Notes under the pieces: model-generated
Databases searched by the model: none
Told to the model about the DNA's origin: nothing
Seen by the model: the letters and a program-made list of their open reading frames with translations, nothing else
Shown here: one piece after another, positions 8,286 through 16,926 of the stretch
Layout: each line of letters starts with the position of its first letter
How positions within the stretch are numbered: position 1 is the stretch's first letter
Program-made: the position numbers and the translations under genes
Origin: JAGVPT01 sp035505655
GTDB lineage: Bacteria > Bacteroidota > Ignavibacteria > UBA10030 > UBA8401
DNA: 64,000 nucleotides
Direction: 5' to 3'
NCBI GenBank assembly: GCA_035505655.1
Contig: DATJQP010000063.1
Span: forward strand, 47,072-111,071

Positions 8286-10217
8286 CTAGCGGATGATCAG
8301 CCATCCGAGGATAAAAAGTATTCCGGCGACGAAGGCCATCGCATACGTCTGCACGACTCCGGTTTGCACTCTCCGGAAGAACTGACTCGCATATTCCGTC
8401 GCCTTCGCCCCGAAATTGATTGTCCCGTCGATGAAGCCGACATCGACACCTTTCCAGAGAAGTCGCTGCGATCCCTTGACAATCGGCGTTACGACCGAGG
8501 CGTCGTAGGCTTCGTCGACAAAGTACTTGTTGAGGAGGAGCCTGTAGATGCGCGGGAAACGATGAGCGGCCTTCTCGGCAATCTCCGGTGTCACGAGGTA
8601 GATCCTTCGCGCGAAATAGATTCCCGTCACTGCGATTCCGACAGAGACGATCATGAGGACGTACTCGAGCGCCGATGGCTCCGAAAACGGCAGAAGCATT
8701 TTCGACCTGGCAGGTTCGAAGACCGGAGCGAGGAACCGCTCGAACGAATTCGCGCCTCCGAGGCTTTCGGGTATGCCGACGAATCCACCTACCACCGAGA
8801 GGGCGGCGAGTACTATCAGCGGTACCGTCATCGACTTCGGTGCTTCGTGCGGATGGTGCTGATGCGAATCAAAACGCGAGGTTCCCTCGAACGTGAGGGA
8901 GACGAGACGGAACATATAGAAGGCGGTGAGTCCCGCTCCGAGCGCCCCGACGATCCAAAGAATCGGTGAGCCGTCGGTGAAGGCCTTCCACAAAATTTCA
9001 TCCTTGCTGAAAAACCCGGCGAGGGGCGGGATGCCGGAAATTGCAATAGCGCCCACGAGGAAGGTTTTGTACGTGGTGGGGAGAAACGATTTCAACCCTC
9101 CCATCTTCTGAATATCCTGCTCGTCGTGCATCGCATGGATGACGGCGCCGGAACCGAGAAAAAGGAGCGCCTTGAAGAACGCGTGAGTCATGACGTGAAA
9201 GAGACCGGAGGCGAATGCCCCAACGCCAAGCCCGAGGAACATGTACCCCAGCTGGCTGATCGTAGAGTAGGCCAGCACTTTCTTGATGTCGTTCTGAACA
9301 AGCCCGATGGTCGCGGCGTAAAGAGCCGTCAAGGCTCCTATGATCGCCACCACTTCCATCGAAACGGGGGCCAACGCAAAAAGGATCGAGCTTCGCGCGA
9401 CCATGTAAACTCCGGCCGTAACCATCGTGGCGGCGTGGATGAGAGCGCTTACCGGCGTCGGCCCGGCCATCGCATCGGGGAGCCATACGTAGAGCGGAAT
9501 CTGAGCCGACTTTCCCGTTGCGCCGAGGAACAGAAGGAGCGTGATCCATGTCATCGTCGTATCGCCGCGAGTGAAAACCGAGGCGGCGGGGAACACGGTA
9601 TCAAAACGAAGAGACCCGAAGGTCGCCACGAGGAGAAACATCGCAAGGAGGAATCCAAAATCGCCGATCCTGTTGACGACAAACGCTTTCTTGGCCGCAT
9701 CTCCGGTCGTCCCCTTCTCGAAGTCCTTCTCGTACCAGAAGCCGATGAGAAGATACGAGCAGAGCCCCACCCCTTCCCATCCCACGAACATCACCAGGTA
9801 GTTGTCGGCGAGAACGAGGATGAGCATGGCGACCATGAAGAGGTTCAGGTAGGCAAAGAATCGCCAGAATCCCCTGTCTCCGTGCATGTAGCCGATGGAG
9901 TAGATATGGATAAGACCCCCGACTCCGGTGACGATGAGAGCCATGAGAATCGAGAGCTGGTCGACCTGGAGCGAGGCGTCGATCGCGAACGTGCCGGCGG
10001 AGATCCAGGAGAACTGTCGGACGATGTGACGGCGGGCTTCGACCGGCAGGGAGAGCATTTCAACAAAGATCGCTGAGGCGACGAAAAAGGCCAGGATGAC
10101 AACCGTTGAACCAATCGTTCCGACGAGCTTCTCCGACTTCATCCGGGAACCGAAGAGACCCAGGATGAGAAATCCGGCGAGCGGGAATGCTATGATAAGG
10201 CCGACATACGAATACAT
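8286..10217 (-). CDS. nuoL: NADH-quinone oxidoreductase subunit L
   Basis: The protein (643 residues from the chosen ATG) is the distal proton-pumping subunit of complex I. It shows FVGWEGVGLCSYLLIGFWY, LYVWLPDAMAGPTPVSALIH, KKVLAYSTISQLGYMFLGLG and a long C-terminal extension that includes the lateral helix region, as expected for NuoL. The ATG at 10217 lies 2 bases after the nuoK stop. A GTG at 10226 would overlap nuoK and is the alternative. Gene order and tight spacing indicate one transcript with nuoJ and nuoK. Confidence 0.96.
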   Translation of the reverse strand: MYSYVGLIIAFPLAGFLILGLFGSRMKSEKLVGTIGSTVVILAFFVASAIFVEMLSLPVEARRHIVRQFSWISAGTFAIDASLQVDQLSILMALIVTGVGGLIHIYSIGYMHGDRGFWRFFAYLNLFMVAMLILVLADNYLVMFVGWEGVGLCSYLLIGFWYEKDFEKGTTGDAAKKAFVVNRIGDFGFLLAMFLLVATFGSLRFDTVFPAASVFTRGDTTMTWITLLLFLGATGKSAQIPLYVWLPDAMAGPTPVSALIHAATMVTAGVYMVARSSILFALAPVSMEVVAIIGALTALYAATIGLVQNDIKKVLAYSTISQLGYMFLGLGVGAFASGLFHVMTHAFFKALLFLGSGAVIHAMHDEQDIQKMGGLKSFLPTTYKTFLVGAIAISGIPPLAGFFSKDEILWKAFTDGSPILWIVGALGAGLTAFYMFRLVSLTFEGTSRFDSHQHHPHEAPKSMTVPLIVLAALSVVGGFVGIPESLGGANSFERFLAPVFEPARSKMLLPFSEPSALEYVLMIVSVGIAVTGIYFARRIYLVTPEIAEKAAHRFPRIYRLLLNKYFVDEAYDASVVTPIVKGSQRLLWKGVDVGFIDGTINFGAKATEYASQFFRRVQTGVVQTYAMAFVAGILFILGWLIIR

Positions 10218-10219
10218 CG

Positions 10220-10522
10220 TCACCACTTCAGGATATTGATTTCATCGATGTTGACGGTCCGCTTGTTCCGGAAAAGCGCGATAATGATCGCAAGACCGAC
10301 GGCCGCTTCCGCCGCCGCGACCGTCATGACGAAGAAGACGAGCATCTGGCCGGTGGAATCGCCGAGATACGACGAGAAGGCGATGAGGGTGAGGTTCACG
10401 GAATTGAGCATGAGCTCGATGCACATGAAGACGATGATCGCATTCCTCCGGACAAGAACACCGAGGACGCCGACGCAGAACATGAACGCAGAAAGAAGCA
10501 GGTAGTAGTTCAGCGGAATCAT
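10220..10522 (-). CDS. nuoK: NADH-quinone oxidoreductase subunit K
   Basis: The 100-residue protein has three predicted helices and matches NuoK in length and sequence: NAIIVFMCIELMLNSVNLTLIAF holds the conserved membrane glutamate in the IELMLN motif, and VMTVAAAEAAVGLAIIIALF carries the second conserved glutamate. It is a membrane-arm subunit close to the quinone-coupling region. Its ATG overlaps the nuoJ stop in an ATGA, which suggests translational coupling. Confidence 0.96.
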   Translation of the reverse strand: MIPLNYYLLLSAFMFCVGVLGVLVRRNAIIVFMCIELMLNSVNLTLIAFSSYLGDSTGQMLVFFVMTVAAAEAAVGLAIIIALFRNKRTVNIDEINILKW

Positions 10523-11034
10523 TCGGCGATCTTCTTCTTTGCGAGGATGACCACTCCGACGATGGCGGCGAGAAGGAGCAGCGAGGTAATTTCGAACGGA
10601 AAGAGGAACTTCGTAAAGAGCACTTTGCCGATGTACTCGACCGTCCCCATTTCGGCAGCGGCGGGAGACTGCTGAACCGCAAGTTTGCCGGACCGGTAGA
10701 GGAAGAGATAGACCAATTCCACGACAAGGGCGATGCTCACCCCGATGCCGACATACATCCTTGTTCCCAAGTGCTCCCTCAGGTGCTTGTCATCTCCCAG
10801 GTTCAGCAGCATGATGACAAAAAGGAAAAGCACCATGATCGCCCCTGCATAAACGAGCACCTGGACCATGGCGATGAACTGCGCGCTCAGGGTAAGGTAG
10901 AGTCCGCCGAGGCAGAAGAAGTTCAGGATGAGGTAAAGGGCGCTGTTGACGGGGTTTCGCTGGAATATCATCATCACTGCGGCAAAGGCAGCGACCGCCG
11001 CAAGGACGAAGAACCCTACCTGATCGAAAATCAT
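10519..11034 (-). CDS. nuoJ: NADH-quinone oxidoreductase subunit J
   Basis: The protein is 171 residues from the ATG at 11034. It has five predicted helices and the NuoJ core NPVNSALYLILNFFCLGGLYL followed by VQVLVYAGAIMVLFLFVIMLLN, which forms part of the pi-bulge helix region of complex I. The frame stays open to 11205, but I reject that longer start: the usual family length is about 170 residues and a promoter (11073-11103) lies inside the extension. It is the first gene of the membrane-arm operon. Genes nuoA-I are not adjacent and must be elsewhere. Confidence 0.93.
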   Translation of the reverse strand: MIFDQVGFFVLAAVAAFAAVMMIFQRNPVNSALYLILNFFCLGGLYLTLSAQFIAMVQVLVYAGAIMVLFLFVIMLLNLGDDKHLREHLGTRMYVGIGVSIALVVELVYLFLYRSGKLAVQQSPAAAEMGTVEYIGKVLFTKFLFPFEITSLLLLAAIVGVVILAKKKIAE

Positions 11035-11072
11035 AGATGGCGCGAACGAATGTTGACTCGTAGCAAACGTGG

Positions 11073-11103
11073 TCAATATACAAAGTGTAGGGAAGAGAAT
11101 CAA
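11073..11103 (-). promoter_or_regulatory. Promoter of the nuoJKLMN operon
   Basis: On the minus strand TTG (11103-11101), exactly 20 bases, then TATATTGA (11080-11073), matching the Bacteroidota -33/-7 pattern. The expected start of transcription leaves a leader of about 35 bases before the nuoJ ATG. Confidence 0.7.
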
Positions 11104-11185
11104 TGAATACGGGAGAACAGATCCGTGCTCCGGAAGACGTCTCATTGGTACCGCAGAATGACCCCATCCGTTGGTTGCAGCATGA

Positions 11186-11216
11186 TTGACAATGTCCTCA
11201 ATCATCCATACTTTTG
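11186..11216 (+). promoter_or_regulatory. Promoter of the T9SS cargo gene
   Basis: TTG (11186-11188), 20 bases, TACTTTTG (11209-11216), a perfect match to TAnnTTTG. It diverges from the nuoJ promoter about 80 bases away and would give a leader of about 105 bases before the ATG at 11324. Confidence 0.7.
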
Positions 11217-11323
11217 TCGCAGCGTTGGGGAGTCACACCTTCCGGTAGGCGCACCGGCTCGAAGTCAATGGGGGAATTGCGCAGTTGACCGCGGGGGGAC
11301 GGCTCAACTTGAAAGGGGCGATC

Positions 11324-12838
11324 ATGAACTCACGGCTTGTCAGTTCCTTCTCCGGCATTCTTCTCTTCTGTGTATCACTCGCCATCGGACAGTCGGACGG
11401 CCCGTTCTATAAGGTTGACACGCTGACAGCAGGTCCATTCAATGACCTCCATCCGCGTTCGCAGAACGGCTGGTCCGGAGCTGGTACCGGGCTCAACGAT
11501 TGGATCGTGTTCGAACGCCAATCAGATTCGTTGGCGATGATCGCGGCGATGAGACGACCCCGAAGCTCTCATGCGTGGGATACGCTTGTCGAGATTGTTT
11601 CTTCGTCTCCTGCATCTGAAACGCAGGCTCTCCCTCAGATCGTCTTTTCGAACCACCCTCCGTGTCTCATCGGGGTGTGGCAGAAGCGGACCGACGGCAA
11701 ATGGGGCATCTGGTATTCATGGCAAAAAGGGGATACGACCGTCTGGAGCGATCCCGCAAGGGTGACTCGTGATAGCGTGGATTGTACGAGCCCGCATGGA
11801 GCGAATTGGGAAGACACTGCCTCTCTCATCACCTGGAGGCGGGGAAAGGCGATCCTTGGGACTTTTCTTTCTCAAAGTTCCCTGGGTTCGCCAGAAAGCG
11901 CCGCTCCGCCGGAGACGCTCGCAGTCTCCAATGACGATTCTCTTGAGTATGACCTGGGATTTTCCATTGGGACGGCGGGCATCGTTTGGACCGTGAAGGA
12001 CAGCTCTGGCGGCCGCCTCCTCCTCACTCGCCAAATCAACTCCTATCCTTTCTTCTCGCTCTCTGTTCCTGAGACCCTCGCCGCCCGAGGAAGCGTCTTG
12101 AATCCAAGGGTTGCCTCACCATACTACTCGGCATACGGTCCCTACTTCTATGAACGTCTGGTGGGCGGCCGGCACGAGGTGCACTTCGCGAGCACAGCCT
12201 CCGACGAGCTGATCTCCTCCGATTCCTCCGTCGATTTCCGCAATCCTGTCGTGTTCGAATCTCCGGTCGTCACCGCGGGGACAGCTTCAGCGGAGGATGC
12301 TGGGATCTTCTGGTATGGCTCTTATGTGGTCGAAGCGTACAGGCACGGTGACTCCACCCTCTTCTTCCAAGAAGATGATCAGCCTATTGATACTGTCCGA
12401 AGCGCTGGCCACAACCGTGATGCGTGTTTCGGATCGATGATTTTCTACGATCCGCTTTATCATCAGACAGTCATCCCGATCGTCTGGGAAAGTAATCGGA
12501 GCGGGAGGTGTCATCTTTACACGAGGATGGCCGCGGTCCCACTGGGACTCGTGAAGCAGGAAAACTCGGTGGCAAAGGATTTCGGCCTCGACCAGAATTT
12601 TCCAAACCCTTTCAACCCGTCCACCAGCTTTCGCTTTCATATAGGTCATCCCGCAGAAGTCTCGATCGCTATTTTCGATATCCTTGGGAGGATGGTGAAG
12701 ACACTCATTGCTCAGAGACTTGGAGCCGGCGACTACACGGTCACATGGAATGCGGGAACGCGATCAAGCGGGATCTACTTCTGCAGGATGAGAGCGGGTG
12801 ATTACACCGAAATAAGAAAGCTATTGCTCGTCAAGTAA
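11324..12838 (+). CDS. Secreted protein with type IX secretion (Por) sorting domain, function unknown
   Basis: The 504-residue protein begins with a Sec signal peptide (MNSRLVSSFSGILLFCVSLA...) and ends with a classic type A T9SS C-terminal domain. That domain has QNFPNPFNPST, then IFDILGRMVKTL, TVTWNAG, SSGIYFCRM and a terminal KLLLVK. The middle (about residues 25-410) is beta-rich with repeated W/Y-containing strands, perhaps a beta-propeller; I recognise no catalytic motif. It should be exported across the outer membrane and anchored or released there. The ATG at 11324 is preceded by AAAGGGG and starts the signal peptide; the earlier ATG at 11285 would spoil it. Confidence 0.85.
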   Translation: MNSRLVSSFSGILLFCVSLAIGQSDGPFYKVDTLTAGPFNDLHPRSQNGWSGAGTGLNDWIVFERQSDSLAMIAAMRRPRSSHAWDTLVEIVSSSPASETQALPQIVFSNHPPCLIGVWQKRTDGKWGIWYSWQKGDTTVWSDPARVTRDSVDCTSPHGANWEDTASLITWRRGKAILGTFLSQSSLGSPESAAPPETLAVSNDDSLEYDLGFSIGTAGIVWTVKDSSGGRLLLTRQINSYPFFSLSVPETLAARGSVLNPRVASPYYSAYGPYFYERLVGGRHEVHFASTASDELISSDSSVDFRNPVVFESPVVTAGTASAEDAGIFWYGSYVVEAYRHGDSTLFFQEDDQPIDTVRSAGHNRDACFGSMIFYDPLYHQTVIPIVWESNRSGRCHLYTRMAAVPLGLVKQENSVAKDFGLDQNFPNPFNPSTSFRFHIGHPAEVSIAIFDILGRMVKTLIAQRLGAGDYTVTWNAGTRSSGIYFCRMRAGDYTEIRKLLLVK

Positions 12839-12870
12839 GGCGGGGAATTTCCGCGACATGGACGGAACTG

Positions 12871-13860
12871 CTACCCTCCGATCTGACTCATCGTTCTCTC
12901 CGGCTTAACGAAGCCGGGTTGATTGATGAGATGACCGCGCTCCTTTTTCCACACCGCGGCCGTGATCGTTTCAGCGATCTCGCTATCCGCCAAGCCCGAC
13001 CGAAGCATTGATTTCAAGTCGGTCTCCGTGAGGGAAAAGAGGCAGGTTCGGAGCCGGCCGTCGGAGGTGATCCTGATCCTATTGCAGTGAGAACAGAAGG
13101 GATCGCTCACCGAACTGATGAATCCTATCTCCCCCACTCCGTCGGCGAACCGGTACCGATCGGCAGGCTGATTGCCGTGATACTCGACCGGGATGAGTTT
13201 CGGAAACTTCGTCTCAATTCTCGCGATGACATCCTTCGTCGGCACGACTTTCGAATAGTCCCATCCGTCCCCCGCACCGATCGGCATGTACTCGATGAAA
13301 CGAATGATGTACGGTTCCTTCCTCGCTAGCTCGGCGAAGCTCTCAACCTCCCGCTCATTCACTCCTTTGACGAGAACAACGTTGATCTTGATTGGAGCGA
13401 GCGAGAGTCCCCGAAGGACGGCCAGTCCTTCCTGAACTCGATCGAAATACTCCCTCCTCGTCATCTCGGCGAAGGTCGACGGGTCGAGCGAATCCATGCT
13501 GACCGTCATCCGACGAATTCCCGCTTCGTGCAATGCCAGGGCCTGTTCCTTAAGAAAATAGCCATTCGTCGTCAGGGCAATATCCAGGATCCCATCCACT
13601 CTCGAAATCTTCGAGACAAGCAGGTGAAGCTCTTTCCGCATTAAGGGTTCTCCCCCCGTCAGACGCACTTTCGTGATACCCAGCCGTGCGAGGATCCGGA
13701 CGAGCCGTTCGATCTCCTCGAAGGAGAGAAGCTGATCCTTCTTCATCCAGACCATCCCCTCTTCCGGCATGCAATATGAGCAGCGGAAATTGCATCGGTC
13801 CGTCACCGAAATGCGGACGTTGTCGATCGTTCTTCCGAATGAATCTTTCAACTCGGGCAT
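12871..13860 (-). CDS. moaA: GTP 3',8-cyclase (molybdenum cofactor synthesis)
   Basis: The 329-residue radical SAM enzyme converts GTP to 3',8-cyclo-GTP, the first step of molybdopterin synthesis. It shows the N-terminal SAM cluster C23-x3-C27-x2-C30 (DRCNFRCSYC), KVRLTGGEPLMRK, and the C-terminal second cluster with FCSHCNRIRIT and a later cysteine in LRTCLF. The terminal GG dipeptide needed for catalysis is present. Family length is normal. It is the last gene of the operon that starts at cdd, 77 bases after the SPL-like radical SAM gene. moaC, mogA and moeA are not in the window. Confidence 0.96.
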   Translation of the reverse strand: MPELKDSFGRTIDNVRISVTDRCNFRCSYCMPEEGMVWMKKDQLLSFEEIERLVRILARLGITKVRLTGGEPLMRKELHLLVSKISRVDGILDIALTTNGYFLKEQALALHEAGIRRMTVSMDSLDPSTFAEMTRREYFDRVQEGLAVLRGLSLAPIKINVVLVKGVNEREVESFAELARKEPYIIRFIEYMPIGAGDGWDYSKVVPTKDVIARIETKFPKLIPVEYHGNQPADRYRFADGVGEIGFISSVSDPFCSHCNRIRITSDGRLRTCLFSLTETDLKSMLRSGLADSEIAETITAAVWKKERGHLINQPGFVKPERTMSQIGG

Positions 13861-13937
13861 CTTCTCATCGATGATTGCTGCCAGGTTTCCCGCCAGGGCC
13901 TTCTATAGCACCACAACACATCCGAAGCTTATCAGGT

Positions 13938-15017
13938 TCAGGCATCGCTCTCCCCTCGATTCTCCTCCGCGAAGAGAATCTCGGTCTGACCATCCTTCGA
14001 AGGCCGGATGAATTTGTCAGTAGCCAGCGAGAATGTCCGCATGTCCATACCATACTTCACCCGCGATGCGTGGAACAACTGACTGATGGAACGGGCTATT
14101 TCCCCCTTCCCCCTCATCCTTGTCGCAAAGCTCGAATCGTTGAGCTTCCCGTCTCTGGTCTCCTGGATCCGATGGATAACGCGGGCCGCCCTTTCGGGGA
14201 CCTCTCTCCGGAGCCAGTCGACGAAGAGATCTTTCACACCGTACGGAAGTCGCAGCAGCGTGTATCCGGCCGACTTCACCCCTCTCTGAGCGCATTCTCG
14301 CAGGATAGTGGGAATTTCCTCATCGGTGAGGCCGGGAATCACCGGCGCGACGTTGACGGCCGCAGGGATCCCCGCCTTCACGAGCTCTCCAAGCGCATTG
14401 AGGCGCTGATCGGGAACCGATGTCCGCGGCTCCATCCTGCGGGAGAGCACGCTGTCGAGTGTTGTCACGGAGAGGCAGACCGAAACGAGGTTCATCGAGG
14501 CGAGCTGTGAGAGAAGATCGACGTCCCTCAGCACGAGGGCATTCTTCGTGACGATCGAAACGGGATTGCGATATTTGAGGAAGACCTCAAGGCACTGCCG
14601 CGTGATCCGGAGAGACCGCTCAAGCGGCTGATAACAATCGACGTTCCCGGAGAGCATGACGACATCCGGAGACCAGCTTCGGCTGCGGAATTTCTCTTCG
14701 AGCAGACGCGCCGCATCCCTCTTGATGACGATCTTCGTCTCAAAATCGAGTCCGGAAGAGAATCCGAGATACTCGTGCGAGGGTCGTGCGTAACAGTAGC
14801 TGCATCCATGTTCGCAGCCGCGGTATGGATTGAGGTCGAAGGTGAACCCGATATCGGGGCTGTCGTTCTTCGCGAGGATCGTCCGCGAGGTGTCACTGAA
14901 CAACTGCGTGGGGACGGTGCGCGCTTCGGATTCCGCGGGCCAGTCGTCGACGAAATCCTCCCGCGAGATGAGTTCAAAACGGTTCCTGGGATTTTCTTCA
15001 GTTCCTCTTCCCTTCAC
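13938..15017 (-). CDS. SPL-like (PA0069-type) radical SAM protein
   Basis: The 359-residue protein has a CxxxCxxC radical SAM cluster in YRGCEHGCSYCYARPSHEYLGF (about residues 67-88), then DVVMLSGNVDCYQPLE and VSIVTKNALVLRD. This pattern is typical of the PA0069/Rv2578c group related to spore photoproduct lyase, whose reaction is unknown to me. The start is GTG at 15017, preceded at 5 bases by a strong GGAGGA, and overlaps the moaE 3' end by 20 bases. It sits between moaE and moaA, so a link to molybdenum cofactor biology is possible but only inferred from position. DNA repair is an alternative. Confidence 0.85.
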   Translation of the reverse strand: MKGRGTEENPRNRFELISREDFVDDWPAESEARTVPTQLFSDTSRTILAKNDSPDIGFTFDLNPYRGCEHGCSYCYARPSHEYLGFSSGLDFETKIVIKRDAARLLEEKFRSRSWSPDVVMLSGNVDCYQPLERSLRITRQCLEVFLKYRNPVSIVTKNALVLRDVDLLSQLASMNLVSVCLSVTTLDSVLSRRMEPRTSVPDQRLNALGELVKAGIPAAVNVAPVIPGLTDEEIPTILRECAQRGVKSAGYTLLRLPYGVKDLFVDWLRREVPERAARVIHRIQETRDGKLNDSSFATRMRGKGEIARSISQLFHASRVKYGMDMRTFSLATDKFIRPSKDGQTEILFAEENRGESDA

Positions 15018-15450
15018 CGCTTCCTCCGTCTTTCATCAGCGCCTCGGCATTTTCGACCCACACAGCCCCGTCTTTGTAGACCTCCTTCTTCCAGATCGGA
15101 ACTCTGCGCTTGAGCTCGTCGATCGCGTACCGGCACGCTTCGAACGCTTCCTTCCGATGAGGGGCCGCAACGGCGATGCCAACGCTTGCTTCGGTCACCG
15201 GCACCTCCCCGATCCGATGAATGATTGTGATCGCGGAGATCTTCCAGCGCTCCCGGACTTCCCTCTCGATCTCTCCCATGAGTTTCAGCGCCATCGGAAC
15301 GTAGGCCTCGTAGTACAGGGTGAGGACATCCTTCCCCTTCGAGGTATTTCTCGTGGTCCCGAGAAAAATGTCGATGCCGCCTGCACCGGGTGAAACGACG
15401 GAGTCGATGAGTTCAGACGTTTCGATGGATTGTTCGACGATCTTCACCAT
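14998..15450 (-). CDS. moaE: Molybdopterin synthase catalytic subunit
   Basis: The 150-residue protein is the large subunit of molybdopterin synthase, which transfers sulfur from MoaD thiocarboxylate to precursor Z. It contains GAGGIDIFLGTTRN, LYYEAYVPMALKLM, IIHRIGEVPVTEASVGIAV and the active-site segment VPIWKKEVYKDG with the conserved lysines. It starts 3 bases after the moaD stop, as expected for a complex with fixed stoichiometry. Confidence 0.95.
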   Translation of the reverse strand: MVKIVEQSIETSELIDSVVSPGAGGIDIFLGTTRNTSKGKDVLTLYYEAYVPMALKLMGEIEREVRERWKISAITIIHRIGEVPVTEASVGIAVAAPHRKEAFEACRYAIDELKRRVPIWKKEVYKDGAVWVENAEALMKDGGSGEGKRN

Positions 15451-15453
15451 AAT

Positions 15454-15714
15454 TCATCCTCCACTGACCGGAGGCAACACGGCCACTTCATCGCCGTCGT
15501 GAAGCGTAAAGTCGGAATCGACATACGCCTCGTTGACAGCCAGCCGGATGAACGGCCGGAGCTTTGTCATCGCCGGGTAGCTATCGGAGAGATGATCGAG
15601 CACGACTCCGGCCCGCGAAGCGATCGGAAGCTCGACCTTTGTCTCAGACAGCTTCGCCACCTCTTTCGCGGAAGCGAAGAGTCGCACAGTGATGAGGATT
15701 GATTGGGAGGGCAC
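15454..15714 (-). CDS. moaD: Molybdopterin synthase sulfur carrier subunit
   Basis: The 86-residue ubiquitin-fold protein starts with ITVRLFASAKEVAKLSE and ends in the required Gly-Gly (VLPPVSGG), which is adenylated and thiocarboxylated before sulfur transfer. The start is GTG at 15714; no ATG is available in frame. It lies between the triphosphatase gene (30 bases upstream) and moaE. Confidence 0.93.
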   Translation of the reverse strand: MPSQSILITVRLFASAKEVAKLSETKVELPIASRAGVVLDHLSDSYPAMTKLRPFIRLAVNEAYVDSDFTLHDGDEVAVLPPVSGG

Positions 15715-15744
15715 AACAGAATATAGAGAGATCCCCCGCGGATA

Positions 15745-16326
15745 TCAAGGCGCGGGAGGGAGGCCGCGGGAATAAAGCTCCGAATTGAAGTACGGGGCAA
15801 GCGCGTTGAGGGTTGCGAGTTCGAAAGAGTCCTCGCGCGTGACAAGGTCCTTCGTGAGAATCCCCCAGGTCCCCTGATTGCTCCGGACGTCCAATTGTCC
15901 GGCAAAACGATCGATGATCTCACCGAGATCTTTCCCCTCCGTCACCACCGCCTCGGCAACGGCATGGGGCAACTCTATGCTTCCCGAACTGCCGAAGGAT
16001 GAGCTCCCGTTGCGCAACACGCAGGCCCAACTTTGAAGAAATGCTCTCTCCCCCATGATCGAGATTCCCCCCTCAACTCCAACCGCAAAGAGAGAATCTG
16101 CCGTAGTGGCTCCTTTCCTGTTCCAGGCGGATGTGGCAAGTTCGGCCCGCTGTCTAGCGCCGGTCATCAATTCATCGACCGACAAAGGGGTGTCCTTCAC
16201 ACCGCTTTCCACGGAAATCGATTCGAAAAGGATTGCGGGAAATTCCTTTTCGCCGGTGAGCCGTCTAAAGGCCCGCTTCACTCCGTTGATCTTCGGAGTC
16301 CGAGTGCTGGCGATAAGAACGATCAT
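15745..16326 (-). CDS. Inosine/xanthosine triphosphatase (DUF84, YjjX-like)
   Basis: The protein is 193 residues from the ATG at 16326. MIVLIASTRTPKINGVKRAF matches the N-terminus of the DUF84/YjjX family, and AVGVEGGI plus NQGTWGILTKDLVTREDSFE match its later conserved blocks. Members hydrolyse ITP and XTP, keeping deaminated purines out of nucleic acids. The frame is open far upstream, but the ATG at 16326 overlaps the cdd stop in an ATGA, which fixes the start. Pairing with cytidine deaminase suggests nucleotide housekeeping. Confidence 0.85.
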   Translation of the reverse strand: MIVLIASTRTPKINGVKRAFRRLTGEKEFPAILFESISVESGVKDTPLSVDELMTGARQRAELATSAWNRKGATTADSLFAVGVEGGISIMGERAFLQSWACVLRNGSSSFGSSGSIELPHAVAEAVVTEGKDLGEIIDRFAGQLDVRSNQGTWGILTKDLVTREDSFELATLNALAPYFNSELYSRGLPPAP

Positions 16327-16754
16327 TTCCCGGTCCGTCGGGTTCGAAGGGAGAGCTTTTTGAGGTCGGGGGGGGTGGGGAAAAGCTTGTCGAGGGAAGT
16401 CACCTTGATGTTTCCCCGAGCATCGGTCAGGAGGACTTCCAGACGAGGGGCAAATTCGGAAAGGACCTGACAGCAAGCTCCGCACGGCGAGAGATAACCC
16501 TTGTCGTCGGATGCAATCGCGATCGAGCGAAAAATCTTCTTCCCCGCCGCTACTGCCTGGAATACCGCGTTCCGCTCCGCACAAATGGCAAGTCCGTAGG
16601 AAGCGTTCTCGACATTGCACCCTTCGAACACTGTTCCGTCCGAGGTCAGGAGGGCCGCACCGACCCGGAACCTCGAATACCCTGCGTATGCATGCCCCTT
16701 CGCGTGGCGGGCTATTGCCGCCAGCTCATTTCTTTGACGTTTTGTCGTCGCCAC
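16323..16754 (-). CDS. cdd: Cytidine deaminase
   Basis: The 143-residue protein is a homotetrameric-type cytidine deaminase. NVENASYGLAICAERNAVF holds the zinc cysteine and the catalytic glutamate (CAE), and SPCGACCQVLSEF holds the two further zinc cysteines (PCxxC). It converts cytidine and deoxycytidine to the uridines for pyrimidine salvage. The start is GTG at 16754, about 50 bases downstream of a good promoter. It is the first gene of the cdd-DUF84-moaDE-rSAM-moaA run. Confidence 0.94.
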   Translation of the reverse strand: MATTKRQRNELAAIARHAKGHAYAGYSRFRVGAALLTSDGTVFEGCNVENASYGLAICAERNAVFQAVAAGKKIFRSIAIASDDKGYLSPCGACCQVLSEFAPRLEVLLTDARGNIKVTSLDKLFPTPPDLKKLSLRTRRTGK

Positions 16755-16808
16755 CAGAACACCGTAATCCAGTTCGGTATGTCAGCCGCCTCGATCTCAC
16801 GCCGCACA

Positions 16809-16839
16809 CAAACATCACAAAAAAAGGGTTGAGAATCAA
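16809..16839 (-). promoter_or_regulatory. Promoter of the cdd-moa operon
   Basis: On the minus strand TTG (16839-16837), 20 bases, GATGTTTG (16816-16809). One mismatch to TAnnTTTG. The TTGATTC context is shared with several other promoters in this window. Confidence 0.55.
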
Positions 16840-16926
16840 ATCGATCCGCTGGAACCCGGTGCCGACGGAAACCTACAAGGAGTGCCGCCAATCTACGGAG
16901 CACGGCCGGTCTGCTGCGCGGACAGC

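Noticed and set aside
9126..10076. A 316-residue plus-strand frame across nuoL, and a 270-residue one at 4408-5220 across nuoN.
   Set aside because: Both are shadows of nuo genes with charged, low-complexity sequence and no start context.
11035..11205. A longer NuoJ starting at 11205.
   Set aside because: It would add 57 residues not found in the family and would contain the nuoJ promoter.
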